From contig NC_089782.1 in assembly GCF_040412425.1 (NCBI RefSeq), positions 20,313,122-20,377,121 of the forward strand: DNA of 64,000 nucleotides. Reading direction: 5' to 3'. Of this stretch, positions 23,519-39,005 are shown piece after piece. Position 1 is the first letter of the stretch. Every line of letters begins with the position of its first letter. Source of the stretch: Macrobrachium rosenbergii (lineage: Eukaryota; Arthropoda; Malacostraca; Decapoda; Palaemonidae). The notes under the pieces are model-generated. The model was not told where the DNA came from, did not search any database, and was given only the letters and a program-made list of their open reading frames with translations. The position numbers and the translations under genes are program-made.

Positions 23519-24229
23519 GTGCACAATGCGCTAAGAATAAAACAGCATTTAGGGTAATAACTGAGGGAATTCTGCGTAAGATGTCAATGCGCACTTAATT
23601 AAGAAACTGTAACTGTATTTATTATTATTGTCCGATCAAGAATGACCGCAATATGAAAGTAACTTGTCAGTGCATCGTACTTACAATATGTTCTTTTCTT
23701 TAACGTTTTGTATTAGATGAACATTTCAGAGTGCAATGACGTAAACGTACATAATCGCTTTCCCGACCAATGGGGTTCCTTGGTTTCCGCGGGAAGTTCT
23801 ACAAATAAGTCCCTAAATCAAATCTGGGTCCATGGGTTCCCCAGCAAAGCCCAGGAAGAACTCTACCCTGTAGAAGAGTGGGTTGCGTACTTCCCATGAA
23901 AGCAACAGGAAGTAAGTTACAAGTTGTATGTTATTTTTCAACATGAAATCGTGAATCTTTATAACAGGCACTCTTCTGGGGATTCCAGGGGGAGCATGGG
24001 GTCACCCACTTTGGCATAAGGCCGCCTTCTGGTATTTCCCTGGCCTGAGGTCACAGGTCTACAGGATATGTCTCTTCTAGGTATAGTGAGAGAACCTAGG
24101 GACCAAGGAGCTCCTCCTCCGAAACCTGGAAAGCCATGAATTACCTCCGAAACCAAAAGAGTCAAATGTAGTACTCATTACCCGTAGACCATCTGCATTA
24201 CACACACACAGACACACAACATCCACACA
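21598..24229. other. non-coding
   Basis: Contains an AG tract at about 22016-22039 and an AAT tract at 23478-23517. No gene, RNA or transposon is recognised. Confidence 0.4.
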
Positions 24230-24254
24230 TGCCATACAATGTACACACACATAT

Positions 24255-24339
<85 letters not shown>
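24230..24339. repeat. AC then AT microsatellite
   Basis: CACACA steps followed by about 72 bp of AT. Confidence 0.97.
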
Positions 24340-25860
<1,521 letters not shown>

Positions 25861-26191
25861 ATCTCTCACATACGAATAGATAGATAGATAGGTAGATATA
25901 TAGATAAACAGATAGATGGACAGATAATAGATGTTATTTTCTAAACTCATTCTGGTTCTTTTTTTTTCTTCATCCAAAACACTTCTGAATCACAGCGCAT
26001 GTAACTCACCTTACCAGTTCTTGTTACGCCAGATATGCTACGTAAACAGTTCAACTGAATACCTTTAACGTAATTGGTCACAGAGGGTTCACTCACGAAT
26101 TAATAATTGAAAGTACAGATGAGGCAGTGACTGATTAACTGAGTCATCCCCTTTATGGCTTAAAACAGAATATATATATTAAATATATATA

Positions 26192-26280
<89 letters not shown>

Positions 26281-26282
26281 GT
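26192..26282. repeat. AC then AT microsatellite
   Basis: AC run at 26194-26223 followed by AT. Confidence 0.97.
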
Positions 26283-26527
26283 ATATACTCAAATGTCGTT
26301 TAATATCAGTTCACTATTCTTTGGGATAACACCTATGAGAATTATGATTTGAGGATTCCCTTTCCCTTGGTATAAGCTATTCCCCGAGGCTAGTGAATAG
26401 GATAATGTTAAACAATACATCTATCTTAATGTTTGTGAATCTAAAAACATTCCACATTGCATAAGTAGATAATGCTTATTCACTGTTATTTTACAATATA
26501 TATAAACACTAATGTATATATAAATAA

Positions 26528-26586
<59 letters not shown>

Positions 26587-26590
26587 ATAT
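26283..26590. repeat. microsatellite-flanking repeat R1 copy, then an AT tract
   Basis: The phrases AATGTCGTTTAATATCAGTTC, TTCTTTGGGATAA and CTTAATGTTTGTGAATCTAAAAA align in order with AATATCATTTAGTGTCCATTC, CTCCTTAGGAGTAA and ATTTAATGTTTGTGAACATAAAAAA at 32.70-32.82 kb. Both copies directly follow an AC/AT microsatellite. AT resumes at about 26530. Confidence 0.5.
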
Positions 26591-27395
26591 ATAATTTATA
26601 TCTATATATGATGGCCAATATACGTTTATCATCTCTAATAATAATTTAATAGTATACATTATCCACTGTACTTTATTCAATAAGAAACTATATATCAGAA
26701 CTGGAACCTGGGATAAAAATCTTACTATAACGATTATATATTTATATGGAAAAAACACACATTCATTCTAGTTCTGATTGTATTTCCTACGTAGGTGATC
26801 AATGACCATAAGACCATTCACCAACACAAGGGTCCCTAAAAACATTTTAACCATTGATGGGTATTAAAAACATTAAATTCTTATTCTCTGCATATCTAAG
26901 ATTGGAAAAGAAGAGCTACAGACAGATTGATACGAACTCTGGTGTGGAAAGTTCTCGAATGTTTCCTGGTTTACGGTCAGACATCATCTTTCGAAGTTTC
27001 GTTTTATATGTCTACTCACATGTGCGGTATTTAAATCTAACACGAAGTATAAAAAAAACAATTTCAAAATATTCGCCGCGGTACCAAGATATGCTAATTC
27101 TTTATAGCTTTATCGATGCAAATTTTTTTTCTCATTTTCAGTATAGTGGGTTAGGAGTAGAGAACGTGTGACCCATTTCAAAATCGTGTCATCCCCCTCC
27201 CTTTATTTTTACCTTTTCCCATTATTAAGACCCGAGGACGGGATTACGCGAGGAGGTGAGATGCTGGCTTGAGCCAGCTCTCTTTTGGCTGCGTCTCAGC
27301 ATTTACTGGTATTCTTTGAACTATTTTTTCTGCTATTAGTTCAGCTTTGCAAGATCTTGTGTTGGATTTCATAAAATGTATTTGATAATAGTGTG

Positions 27396-27399
<4 letters not shown>
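26591..27399. other. non-coding
   Basis: AT-rich. A 105-residue + frame at 26854-27171 shows no recognisable motif. Nothing supported. Confidence 0.4.
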
Positions 27400-27440
<41 letters not shown>

Positions 27441-27635
27441 TCAATATTATTGTGCGTGTGTGTGTGTCTATATATATTTCTAATTTATATAATATAATTT
27501 ATATATATATAAATTATATATATATCTACATAAAATATATATAGTATATATATATATATATATATCTCTTTAAAATATTACAAGTATATCTTACACATAT
27601 TTATTATTATATATATATGTATTGCATATACTATC

Positions 27636-27672
<37 letters not shown>

Positions 27673-27700
27673 TGTATGTATGTATGTATGTATGTATGTT
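27400..27700. repeat. AT tracts and ATGT tetranucleotide array
   Basis: AT at 27400-27438, GT at about 27453-27468, broken AT to 27640, then about 14 TATG units to 27699. Confidence 0.95.
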
Positions 27701-29084
27701 TCGTGTCAGTATGATTAATCTTCACGCTATCAGTTTGAATACATTCATCTTCAATAGCTAACTTGAAAAGAGCAATCAGGGCGATTTCTTTATCAAAAAT
27801 CAAATATATCAAAAAAAGTCATACCATTTTCCAATAGGGCAAGAATACCAATTTTTTTTTTTTTTGTGAATCTGTTGATCTATCAATTAGTCCGTCCTCC
27901 ATTCAAATGTGGTACTATGAACGCAGCTTTTAATACTACTCATCCCTGTTCTATAAGATAAGAGAGACCAATATAACGCAAGGGCGAAACTCAGTTTTAG
28001 ATTTTGACCATCGGTGGAAATAAATCCTATGCTTTCTAGAGGTCGTGATCTGTTAGACGTTAGCGGAGTTCACAACCAACCCTGAAAGCTTGGTGTCAGT
28101 GGCATGAGGCCCTAAAACCTGCCAAGGGAGAAAGTACGATGGCATAGAACGACCAAGGGTCGCGAAGAAAGGGCAATGAGCTAACTGTGTCTACATGACA
28201 TTGTCAGAGGACCAGAAGGATTTCCGTGGTCCTGAGCAAAATTAGAAAGGAAATGTAAATATGAATGATTTACTGACTCTATAATCTTAGCTTAAAGAAA
28301 GAAAGGTCATCGAAGCTAAAATCAGCATTGGAAAATAGGAACCTTATTATAATTGTTTTTAAAGTGAAGGTGAATAAACATCAACGACCGATGTCATTAA
28401 CGTATGGGTGATGAGTAACACAGGCTTATATCAATCACGATTATCCTGAATGATTTCGGCTGCGGGTATTTTCCGCTGAAATGGAATAAATTTTCTACCA
28501 TGATAACACCACTAAAATAAATTTGGTAACAAACTACCCAACCAAAGGGGCTGCTCTAATCATTATTACTCTCTTGAACTTTACATTCTACCTCGATTTC
28601 TAACGTCTCTATAACCTTCCATCTGCTTCACGCAACAATCTCCCATCCCCCCGCCCCCCACATGTGTGTGTGTGTGTGTCTGAGAGAGAGAGGGTGTGCG
28701 CTTGACACAAGAAATGTCCTATCCAGGTAAATCCCAGCAACCTTTTCCTATCAATATGGCTGTCCTTCCCTCTTAGGATATGAAAGAAAAATAAAAACAT
28801 ACTGTTTATGGAAAACTCCACTCATATCACCTCACAACGAGGAGCGATTCCTGCATTCATCGTTAAAGTCAAGGCCAGCAGAATTAACTAGAGAAAAGAA
28901 CGATGCTGCGTGAGAGCCCTCCTGTTCCGACAAATCTATAGGAGAGTCTAATTATTTTGGTATAGGGAAATAGCCTTTCGAACTTAGCTTGATAAGGAGT
29001 TTTATATTTCCTAGGAGAATCTGTACGGGCGACAAGGTCAAGGCCATATGCAAACTAAATGGACAGGCAAATGGTGGATAAGAC
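27701..29084. other. non-coding
   Basis: Contains a GT/GA cluster at about 28662-28694. No gene recognised. Confidence 0.4.
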
Positions 29085-29172
29085 ATGACCAAGAGAGAGG
29101 GAGAGAACGTTTTTACACCGCAACTTCAGCCTCTGAAAAGCGCTATTCCTAAAACGAGAGAGGGAGAGAGAG

Positions 29173-29204
<32 letters not shown>

Positions 29205-29214
29205 ACGTTTTTAC

Positions 29215-29266
<52 letters not shown>

Positions 29267-29345
29267 TCCGCAGGATTTTGTTTTCAGCCCTGAGAGAGAA
29301 GAGAGAAAGTTAGTTAGTTTTCTGAAAAAGCGCTATTCTAAAAAA
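29085..29345. repeat. GA microsatellites inside a direct duplication
   Basis: GA tracts at about 29156-29202 and 29217-29262. The flanks GGGAGAGAACGTTTTTACA (near 29099 and 29198) and CTGAAAA-GCGCTATTC (near 29132 and 29321) each occur twice. Confidence 0.9.
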
Positions 29346-31485
29346 TGTTTTCATAATAAATGTGTATATAGCCATATAACACCTGAGTAATTTATTCTGA
29401 AACGCCTAACAAAAGGAGGGAGATAATCTGAGTACATGGTAAATTTAGCTTGAGAAGATCTGCGTACATGGTAAATTTAGCTTAAAACTAGCTATGTACC
29501 ATAAAATAATCTTTAATTAGTACCTGTTTAAATTTTTTTCAAAGTATCACAAAAACAGAATCTCTTGATCTAATTGTTGGTTGAAAAGCCCTAAGTAACC
29601 TAAGAAACGAGTAGACCTTCGTATTTCCCGCTTGTCTGCTTGAGAAGGCTAAGAAAGCGACGAGTGCTGCCGCCTGGTGGTAAGACCAAGAAACTACGGT
29701 TACTATGGTTTCGAAGGCGCCTTACCTCCTAAGGTATACCGTGACCATAGTTTTTGAGATATCTAAATTGCGCCGATCTAAAACACGCACACGGAAATGA
29801 GTAACAGGTTTTCACTAAATATTCTTTGAGATGATTTCCCGCTGCAAATAATTAAATCAATCACAGCATGTTTGCGCGATGTGTTCTTTTTTTCGTGCTT
29901 GTCAAATTGCAAATTTAAAGCATTGCATCTTTTTGTAACAGTCATTATTGCGATTATTATTCATAGAAGATTTACATTCTTACAGAGCAAACAAACAAGA
30001 CGATTGTGAAACCACTGCAAACCCGACCTATTAAATTCCTGGGGGATTACTAGCTCGGTACAACCCTCTTCAATATGAAACCTAAAAATAGCCAATGATT
30101 TACTAGCGCTCAGTTCCTCACGTTTCTCGTGATAAGTTTCTGTCAGGTGAGCAGAGGACTGAGGGTGACTTCACTTCGTATACGATTTGTCTGAGGAACA
30201 ACTTAGAGCTTTTGAATTGTTCCTGAACATCTTCATCGGGATGGAATTTTGAAATACTTGTAAACCGTAAAAAGGTGTTTTTTTATAAGTTATCACTACC
30301 TAATAAATGTTACTCTGTGTTTTCACACTGTTAGGAGTTGGAAGGAATGCAATGGTATGGTTCTGAATTTCTGAGCATGTGGCCTTTGAGTGGTCCCTAA
30401 CAATGAGTTGCCTTGAAAGCCTGAGGTTGTATAAGTTATGATGATCATAACCTTGTAGATTTTCTTAACGCAAACAAACACACATTCTAGTTTATTGTTC
30501 AGCAAAGACGCCCTGCAGGGTCGCATTACAAAGCAAATCATGTAAGTTTATTTCGTCCTGATTATTAATCTCGTTTTCGCCGGTGTAACTCAATGTTTTC
30601 AATGTCTTCTTAAAACAACCTTAGGACAGACTTCGTTAAGCTTCTTAACTACCACTCAAAATTGCCTTACTGAATTCAACACCACAAAAACAGTATATGG
30701 GACACTTGGACTCGAAACGTCTCTAAGCCTAAGAAGATCACAGATTTTCTTACAATCAAACGTTTTGTCTTATCCTCATTTGATTTAAATTGGTTCACTC
30801 CCATGCACTTATATAATATGTATAAGAACATTTCATTCGACTACCACTCAGGGTCAGTATGCTCGGTCAGTTCTGTTTCTAATTTTGGTAATCTTAGGTG
30901 CAGCAGCATCTCTCTCCCCTCATTTTCAAAACAATATTTTTCTGCACCTTTACAACATCAAGATTAACTATCTGCCATAATGTCAGACTTACCTTCCTTT
31001 TTCAAAAATTCCAATTTGTATTTCATACGATCTCACAGCACCTACAGTACTTGTGGTCAATACACATCGCAGATCCAACTGACTTTTTGTAGGATTTCAC
31101 TTTCCAGTCTACCAATACCTGGACATTCCTTGAGCACCTTTGTGCTACGAAACATGCAACCCACCCAAGCACTGTCCTTGCCTTGCCTGCACGGCGTGGA
31201 TACCAGACACTCATCGTGGGATGGACTTCATTATCACATATTAAAGCTCACTCACCCAGTCACCGGATAGCTTCTGAAAGAATCCTACAAGCGCAGTTAG
31301 TTTGTCACTAGATGCCTTTGTGGGCGAAAACCAAATAATTCCCTACCAACACTATCACTTTACACTGAAACATACTATTACCTTACATATACATGTCCAT
31401 TGAACAAAAGGATAACATCAGGTCAAGTTTTTCCTTCCGTGTTGCCAAACACGCAAATTTATGGTCATAACATTTATCACTCATA
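29346..31485. other. non-coding
   Basis: Includes a short direct repeat of TACATGGTAAATTTAGCTT near 29433 and 29465. Open frames near 30900-31270 show no recognisable family. Nothing else supported. Confidence 0.4.
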
Positions 31486-31499
31486 TTATATATATATAG

Positions 31500-31565
<66 letters not shown>

Positions 31566-31810
31566 GTATATATATATGTATATATATTGTATGATATATA
31601 TATATATATTCATGGATATATATATATATATATATATAATTTCAATGTTTAACATAATTCAGGATATGCGTTTTGTCTGATATATATATATGTTCATGGA
31701 TATATAAATGCCGTTCCATTGTTTTCAGTTTGAATATTTATATTACATATATATATATATATATATATACACATACATACACACACACACACATATACTG
31801 TATATATACA

Positions 31811-31882
<72 letters not shown>
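31486..31882. repeat. AT-rich compound microsatellites
   Basis: AT at about 31503-31552 with TATG interruptions, a repeated CATGGATATAT phrase near 31612 and 31695, AC near 31780-31792, and AT at 31813-31881. Confidence 0.95.
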
Positions 31883-31883
<1 letters not shown>

Positions 31884-32440
31884 CCTTATGTGAACACTCA
31901 GACTGAATTACAAGGAAAAGGATTATTGCTTATTCATAAACATTTCCAACAACCAAGACAAAACGCAACTTCCAGAATTGCTTTATGCTGAGAATTCATT
32001 CAGGACTGGAATTTCCTCTACAAGAAATCTGGCGATTTAATCTTGCGAGACGCGAAGAAACGCAAGTTGCTATTGCACTGTGAATGAGGCCAATTTTTTT
32101 TTTTCTGCTGAGCATCCAAAGCTTATTGCATGCGAGCCCTGCAGCAGCTGTCCAGCGAGAAAATCTGATTACGTTTCTGCACGTAACGCCAGTTGTCAAA
32201 TGAAGTATCAGAATTAAAATACAATAAAATATAAACCATTTTAAAAGACAATGATGTGGAGACTGTAACGAATGCATAAGAGTGTGGCGTAAAATCACCT
32301 ACTGTATAAAGTATTTTTAAATTAATATTTTCTACTAAGGTTATTGGAACAAGTTAAGTTTTGTTTAGTTAAAAAATCTAGGCATAATTTACTTCATATT
32401 TTAATATATTAAATAACATTAATTAAGTTTTGAAAAATGT
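31883..32440. other. non-coding
   Basis: Unique-looking AT-rich DNA; nothing supported. Confidence 0.4.
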
Positions 32441-32682
<242 letters not shown>

Positions 32683-32689
32683 AATGTAA

Positions 32690-32840
32690 GTTCCATTCGT
32701 TTTGCCAAAAATATCATTTAGTGTCCATTCTCCTTAGGAGTAAGTTATTCCCAAGGTCAAATTAATTTGTTATTAAAAGATATTTGTAATTTAATGTTTG
32801 TGAACATAAAAAAGTCACGCGTGTATGTGACAAAAAATTC
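32690..32840. repeat. microsatellite-flanking repeat R1, second copy
   Basis: Follows an AC/AT tract. Its ordered phrases (AAATATCATTTAG, TTATTCCCAAGG, AAAGATATTTG, TTTAATGTTTGTGAACATAAAAAA) parallel those at 26.29-26.45 kb. Confidence 0.5.
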
Positions 32841-34785
<1,945 letters not shown>

Positions 34786-34799
34786 GTGATTCTAAACAA

Positions 34800-35200
34800 T
34801 TAAAAAATGAAGTTTCTTCAGCGCAATCGAGTTTTCTGTATAGCGTATTATGAAACTCTCGATGTGCTGCAGTATGAAACTCTCAGCTGCGCCCGGGAAG
34901 CGTTCAGTTGCTCCCCAAATGTGGTCAAGTGAAGGTGCGTCGGCGATACCTACGGAATTGATTTTACTCGGCGGTGCCAGACGCACGATCATGCCTAGCT
35001 TTAACCTTAAAAAAATAAAAACTACTGAGGCTAGAGGGCTGCAATTTGGTATGTTTGATGACTGGAGGGTGGATGATCAACATACCAATTTGCAGCCCTC
35101 TGGCCTCAGTAGTTTTTAAGATCTGAGGGCGGACAGAAAAAGTGCGGACGGTCAGACAAAGCCATCTCAATAGTTTTCTTTTACAGAAGACTAAAAACCG
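34800..35200. mobile_element. dispersed repeat with 44-bp fold-back core
   Basis: Arms at 35017-35060 and 35074-35117 are near-perfect reverse complements (AAAACTACTGAGGC, AGAGGGCTGCAATTTGGTATG) around a 13-base loop. The flanks (CGGTGCCAGACGCACGATCATG before; TCTGAGGGCGGACAG and TTTTCTTTTACAGAAG after) look like parts of a longer non-autonomous element. I believe this sequence is common in decapod genomes, from general familiarity rather than a search. Frames reading through it are not genes. Confidence 0.75.
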
Positions 35201-37100
35201 AACTTTACTACATGTGGGAGACAATTCGCCTAACTCTACAGCATGTCTGAGATAAACACGAAAACGAAGTAACCTCTTGTAATTTACATGTCGCATTCGA
35301 GATGAGGTCCTTAAGGAGATAAGCCTGGTGTGGCCCTCTGGAATGCCTTCATGGCACACACTCGATGCGCCCTATGAGAAGATTTGTTCGTAACATAAAA
35401 GTCAAGTATCCAAAAAAAGAGAAAAGCAGAGACAAGAGAACTGCAACACAGAATAAAACGAGTCAAAAATAAAAATAAATAAATAAATAACAGATATATA
35501 ATATGACAAAGACAGCACAAACAGAAGCAAAGGTTTTTGTACTTATATTTAACAGCTCTGAACTCAGGTTCAAGAATGTTTTAAGTGTTAAGAGCAAAAA
35601 TCAAGTTGTTTTACAGGATGCTTTCTGCCCAGACTTTGCTCTGAAACATCAATAAAACCAATCAGCATAACTGTTCATTTGCTCTTCCCAGCAAAAATGA
35701 TCGATCGACGTAACTCTTATTTATTCGATGAGATATTCAAAGTTTAGGTGATCGACAGTTTTTGTTTATCTTTGGTTAATTCACAGTAGTTAGGTGATCC
35801 ATATGATCTTATTTATACACTATTCACAGCAAATTATCTGAGTTATTTGCAGTTCGACAGTATTCTACATTGTCCAAGAGCTAAAACCGCAGAAATAAAG
35901 GCCAGTGCTCCATTAATTATTATCCGAGAGCCATTCATGCAGGTGGAAAAAACACTCCTCCATCTATATGAATTCGTAATGTATGAGAAGTTCATTAACT
36001 AAAAACTAGTTGGCAGACCAAGGAAGAGATGACGAAAGACAGCTTTTCGGCTCCCAATAACAGGCATTTCGGCCCCAACCAAACTTAACTTTGCCTAACT
36101 CACCTCGTCCTAATCAACCCTTTATTTAAGCCGAGCTTACGTAAAATAACCTAACCTAACATAGTAGTGGCCGAAATGATTTGTGACCGACAAGACTGGC
36201 TTCCACATCTTTATGTTTCCTACATGTAAATAATACTGAAAGAGTTGTTGGGAGCTTACAAATGCACTGGGTACCGAAATCTAGCAGGATGACCTGGAAC
36301 TGCGAGGGAACAAAGCAGAGTGAAGTGGAGGGATCTAGTGTCAGGAGCACTGTGTCACACTGATGGCAAGAGCAAAAACTTTGACTGATTACAAAAAGTG
36401 TCGAGAAATGCAATGAAGGCATAACCTTTTGAAGAATATTCTGTGCAACAGGTGAGAAAGACTTTTACGAGATCTCGTGTGTAAATAAAGAGAATATTTT
36501 TTTTGTTGAAGGTGCATTAACGGGATCATTTTACACGCAGGCAGCAAGAAAACCTACAATGCACACTCAGGTTTAATACTATGATGATTAATAGAGAAAA
36601 CAGGTCATTAGAAAATGATAAAAAAATAAAATGATCAAATCAAACTGAATAGGAATCTAAGGATGTTGGTCCAAGTTTAAGTGAAGTTTCTCCTTGAAAG
36701 CCTCGTGTGCGTATCTCTTTATATCCATTATAATGATACGTATTGAAAATGTTATAGGATAATTTTTTTATATTTCTTCATCTGAAACAATCAAGAGATA
36801 ACTAATGTATAAGTTTAAGAAAAAAGAGAAAATAAGTAGACCAAAAGAAAAGAAGTTAGGACGTAATGGATAAATACGACGTAACAGATGAATGTTGAGA
36901 AAGAAAGAACTTGTCACTGGTGAAGCTAGGAGTTGAAATCAAACAAGCACTCAATCTTACAGGAGACAATTTCTTATGTAACGGTGACAATTCGAGTAAT
37001 AATGAAAATACCAACAATACGGGAAAGGTGATGGCAATGAATACTTTCTGGCAATATAGGACATCCGTTAATAAGAGCAAATGTTTCCTGTGTGATGGGA
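35201..37100. other. non-coding
   Basis: Nothing beyond short AT-rich stretches. A brief AACCTAACCTAAC at about 36149-36161 is too short to be telomeric. Confidence 0.45.
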
Positions 37101-37127
37101 AACTAACGTACATAAATAAATACATTA

Positions 37128-37314
37128 GGATCTTTCCTAAATAGTGACCCCGAGGGTTTTAACCCGGTATGTATCCACCTTTGCGGTGTGTTGGGATTAC
37201 CGTAAAAACATAATCAAAAGACCGTAAATATCCTAAAGCTAATGACCCCTAAGAAATATTAGTCCTAATAACGACCCCCGAACTTTGTTGGGAGTCACTA
37301 TCTAGGAAAGATCC
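37128..37314. mobile_element. possible MITE with 24-bp terminal inverted repeats
   Basis: 37128-37151 and 37291-37314 are reverse complements at 22 of 24 positions (GGATCTTTCCT...TAGTGAC...). The enclosed ~140 bp includes GGGTTTTAACCC and has no coding capacity. Outside the arms, AACGTAC (37105) and GTACGTT (37315) are also complementary, but at unequal distances. Confidence 0.6.
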
Positions 37315-37360
37315 GTACGTTAGTTATCAGGAATACTCCACGTCCTTTCTTTGTCAAGCT

Positions 37361-37630
37361 CTTCGTTGGGCGTGTCGGTAGAGCTATGGACTAGCACTCG
37401 CTAGGCCCGAGTTCGAGTCTCCGGCCGGCTGATGAAGAGTTAGAGGAATTTATTTCTGGTGATAGAAATTCATTTCTCGCTATAATGTGGTTCGGATTCC
37501 ACAATAAGCCGTAGGTCTCGTTGTTAAGTGACCAATTGGTTTTTAGCCACGTAAAATAAGTCTAATCCTTCGGGCCAGCCCTAGGAGAGCTGTTAATCAG
37601 CTCAGTGGTCTGGTAAAACTAAGGTATACT
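37361..37630 (+). mobile_element. tRNA-derived SINE, family B, near-complete copy 2
   Basis: The head is tRNA-like: GTTGGGCGTGTCGGTAGAGC holds a degenerate A box, and GAGTTCGAGTCTC near 37409-37421 is a good B box (consensus GGTTCGANNCC). A body of about 190 bp follows: AATTTATTTCTGGTGATAGAAATTC, TGTGGTTCGGATTCCACAATAAGC, CCACGTAAAATAAGTCTAATCC, and GAGAGCTGTTAATCAGCTCAG. It ends GGTATACTT. Boundaries come from comparison with the copies at 42.31 and 44.0 kb. Confidence 0.88.
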
Positions 37631-37756
37631 TCACTTTTTCCTTTTTTTGTCATTTGCTTCACTCTATTTCCCCTACCTCTTTATAAAGAGAACCAAGAGG
37701 GATAATCGACACTCTAATCTTGAGGTTAAAGAGAATTAAAAAAAAAATTGTAGGAA

Positions 37757-38260
37757 TTTGGAATATGAAATTTAGGACAAGGGCCAATCGCTGGGACCTA
37801 TGAGGTCATTCAGCGCTGAAAGAGAAATTGAAAGCAAGAGGGTTTGAAAGGTGTAACAGGAGGAAAACCTCGCAGTTGCACTATGAAAACATTATCAGGA
37901 GAGGGTGGAAAGAAAAATGGAAGAAAGAGAATATGAATGGAGGTACAGTAAAAGGAATGAAAGGGGTTGCAAAGGTAGACAGGCAGGCAGGCAAAGGCAG
38001 CCCGAGCACAGCTCAGGGTATCGCGTTGCTGGCAATCTCTCTCTCAACAGACCAGTGCATCACATCAAAAGCAGTGGCAGCAGGCAAGGCAGCTGCCGCC
38101 GTACTCATCCTCAAAATCATTATTGGTTACTCTCATCCTTTTCACGGGGGCCCCGCCTCCCCCTAGTTTCAGCAGGGGCCGAAGGGACGCTGCAAAGAAC
38201 CTTGAGTAATGCCTACAGTGCACCACGTGAGGTTCACGGACGGCACTACCCTCCTAGCAG
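37757..38260 (-). mobile_element. family A element, copy 2, split by an insert
   Basis: Left part 37757-37971 and right part from about 38170 match the ordered family A landmarks. They are separated by about 200 bp of unrelated GC-richer DNA (about 37972-38169) inserted between GGGGTTGC and GGGGCCGAAGGGACGCTGCAAAG. The frames over this stretch are not genes. Confidence 0.85.
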
Positions 38261-39005
38261 GGAAAAATGGGATAAACAGAAAGCTGGTGTCAATGCCTCC
38301 GTCCCTCTGCTCTCTCGTACATTTTGCAAACGTCTTAACAGTCCCAAATGAATTGTGTGGAATTTCAGGACTTGAGAATAAGGGGTTCTTTAACATCCTC
38401 TGTACTTCCTCAATCCAACTGTTCCACTTTAAGAGGCGAATTTGGATGGAGGTCCTTTAAAGCACTTGTTTTCGTTTACCATCATTGAATACGTCTTAAT
38501 TCTACATGAATATCATACGACACTGGAAACACAGAAGAATATGGAGAATTCACAAAATTTCTATTACCGTAAAGCATTCGACGTGTGAAATAATTTCCAT
38601 AATGCGTGGTTAACCCGATTTTCATATCATACGACTCTCACAACAAGTTAAATGAAAATTACACAATACTGAGTAAGTAGATACACAGGTAAATAAATAA
38701 GAATTACTATGCTTCTCACAATGTTTGAAGAACGTGATCGATTGGAATTAAATGATCAGTTAATAAATTGATCCATGTTACTATTAATAACCTTGACCAT
38801 GAATGTAAAACTAGACACGAGTGAAAAAAAATCATATTTCATCTTTCAGTATTAAATGGTTTCAAACTTTTTTAATATAATAAAAAAAGCATCGTAAAAT
38901 ATTTTTACAGACGCTGGGACTACAAAATATATTCCAACACTCACAATTAAGAATGTATTCAACAGGTAGAGCACTCAACTCGAGCCGTGAAAGAATATGA
39001 ACCGA
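38261..39005. other. non-coding
   Basis: AT-rich; no gene recognised. Confidence 0.45.

Noticed and set aside
30898..31270. Possible LINE or gene fragment in overlapping frames
   Set aside because: No RT or other motif could be recognised on either strand.
36145..36165. AACCTAACCTAAC as arthropod telomere repeat (TTAGG)n
   Set aside because: Only two repeats; consistent with chance.
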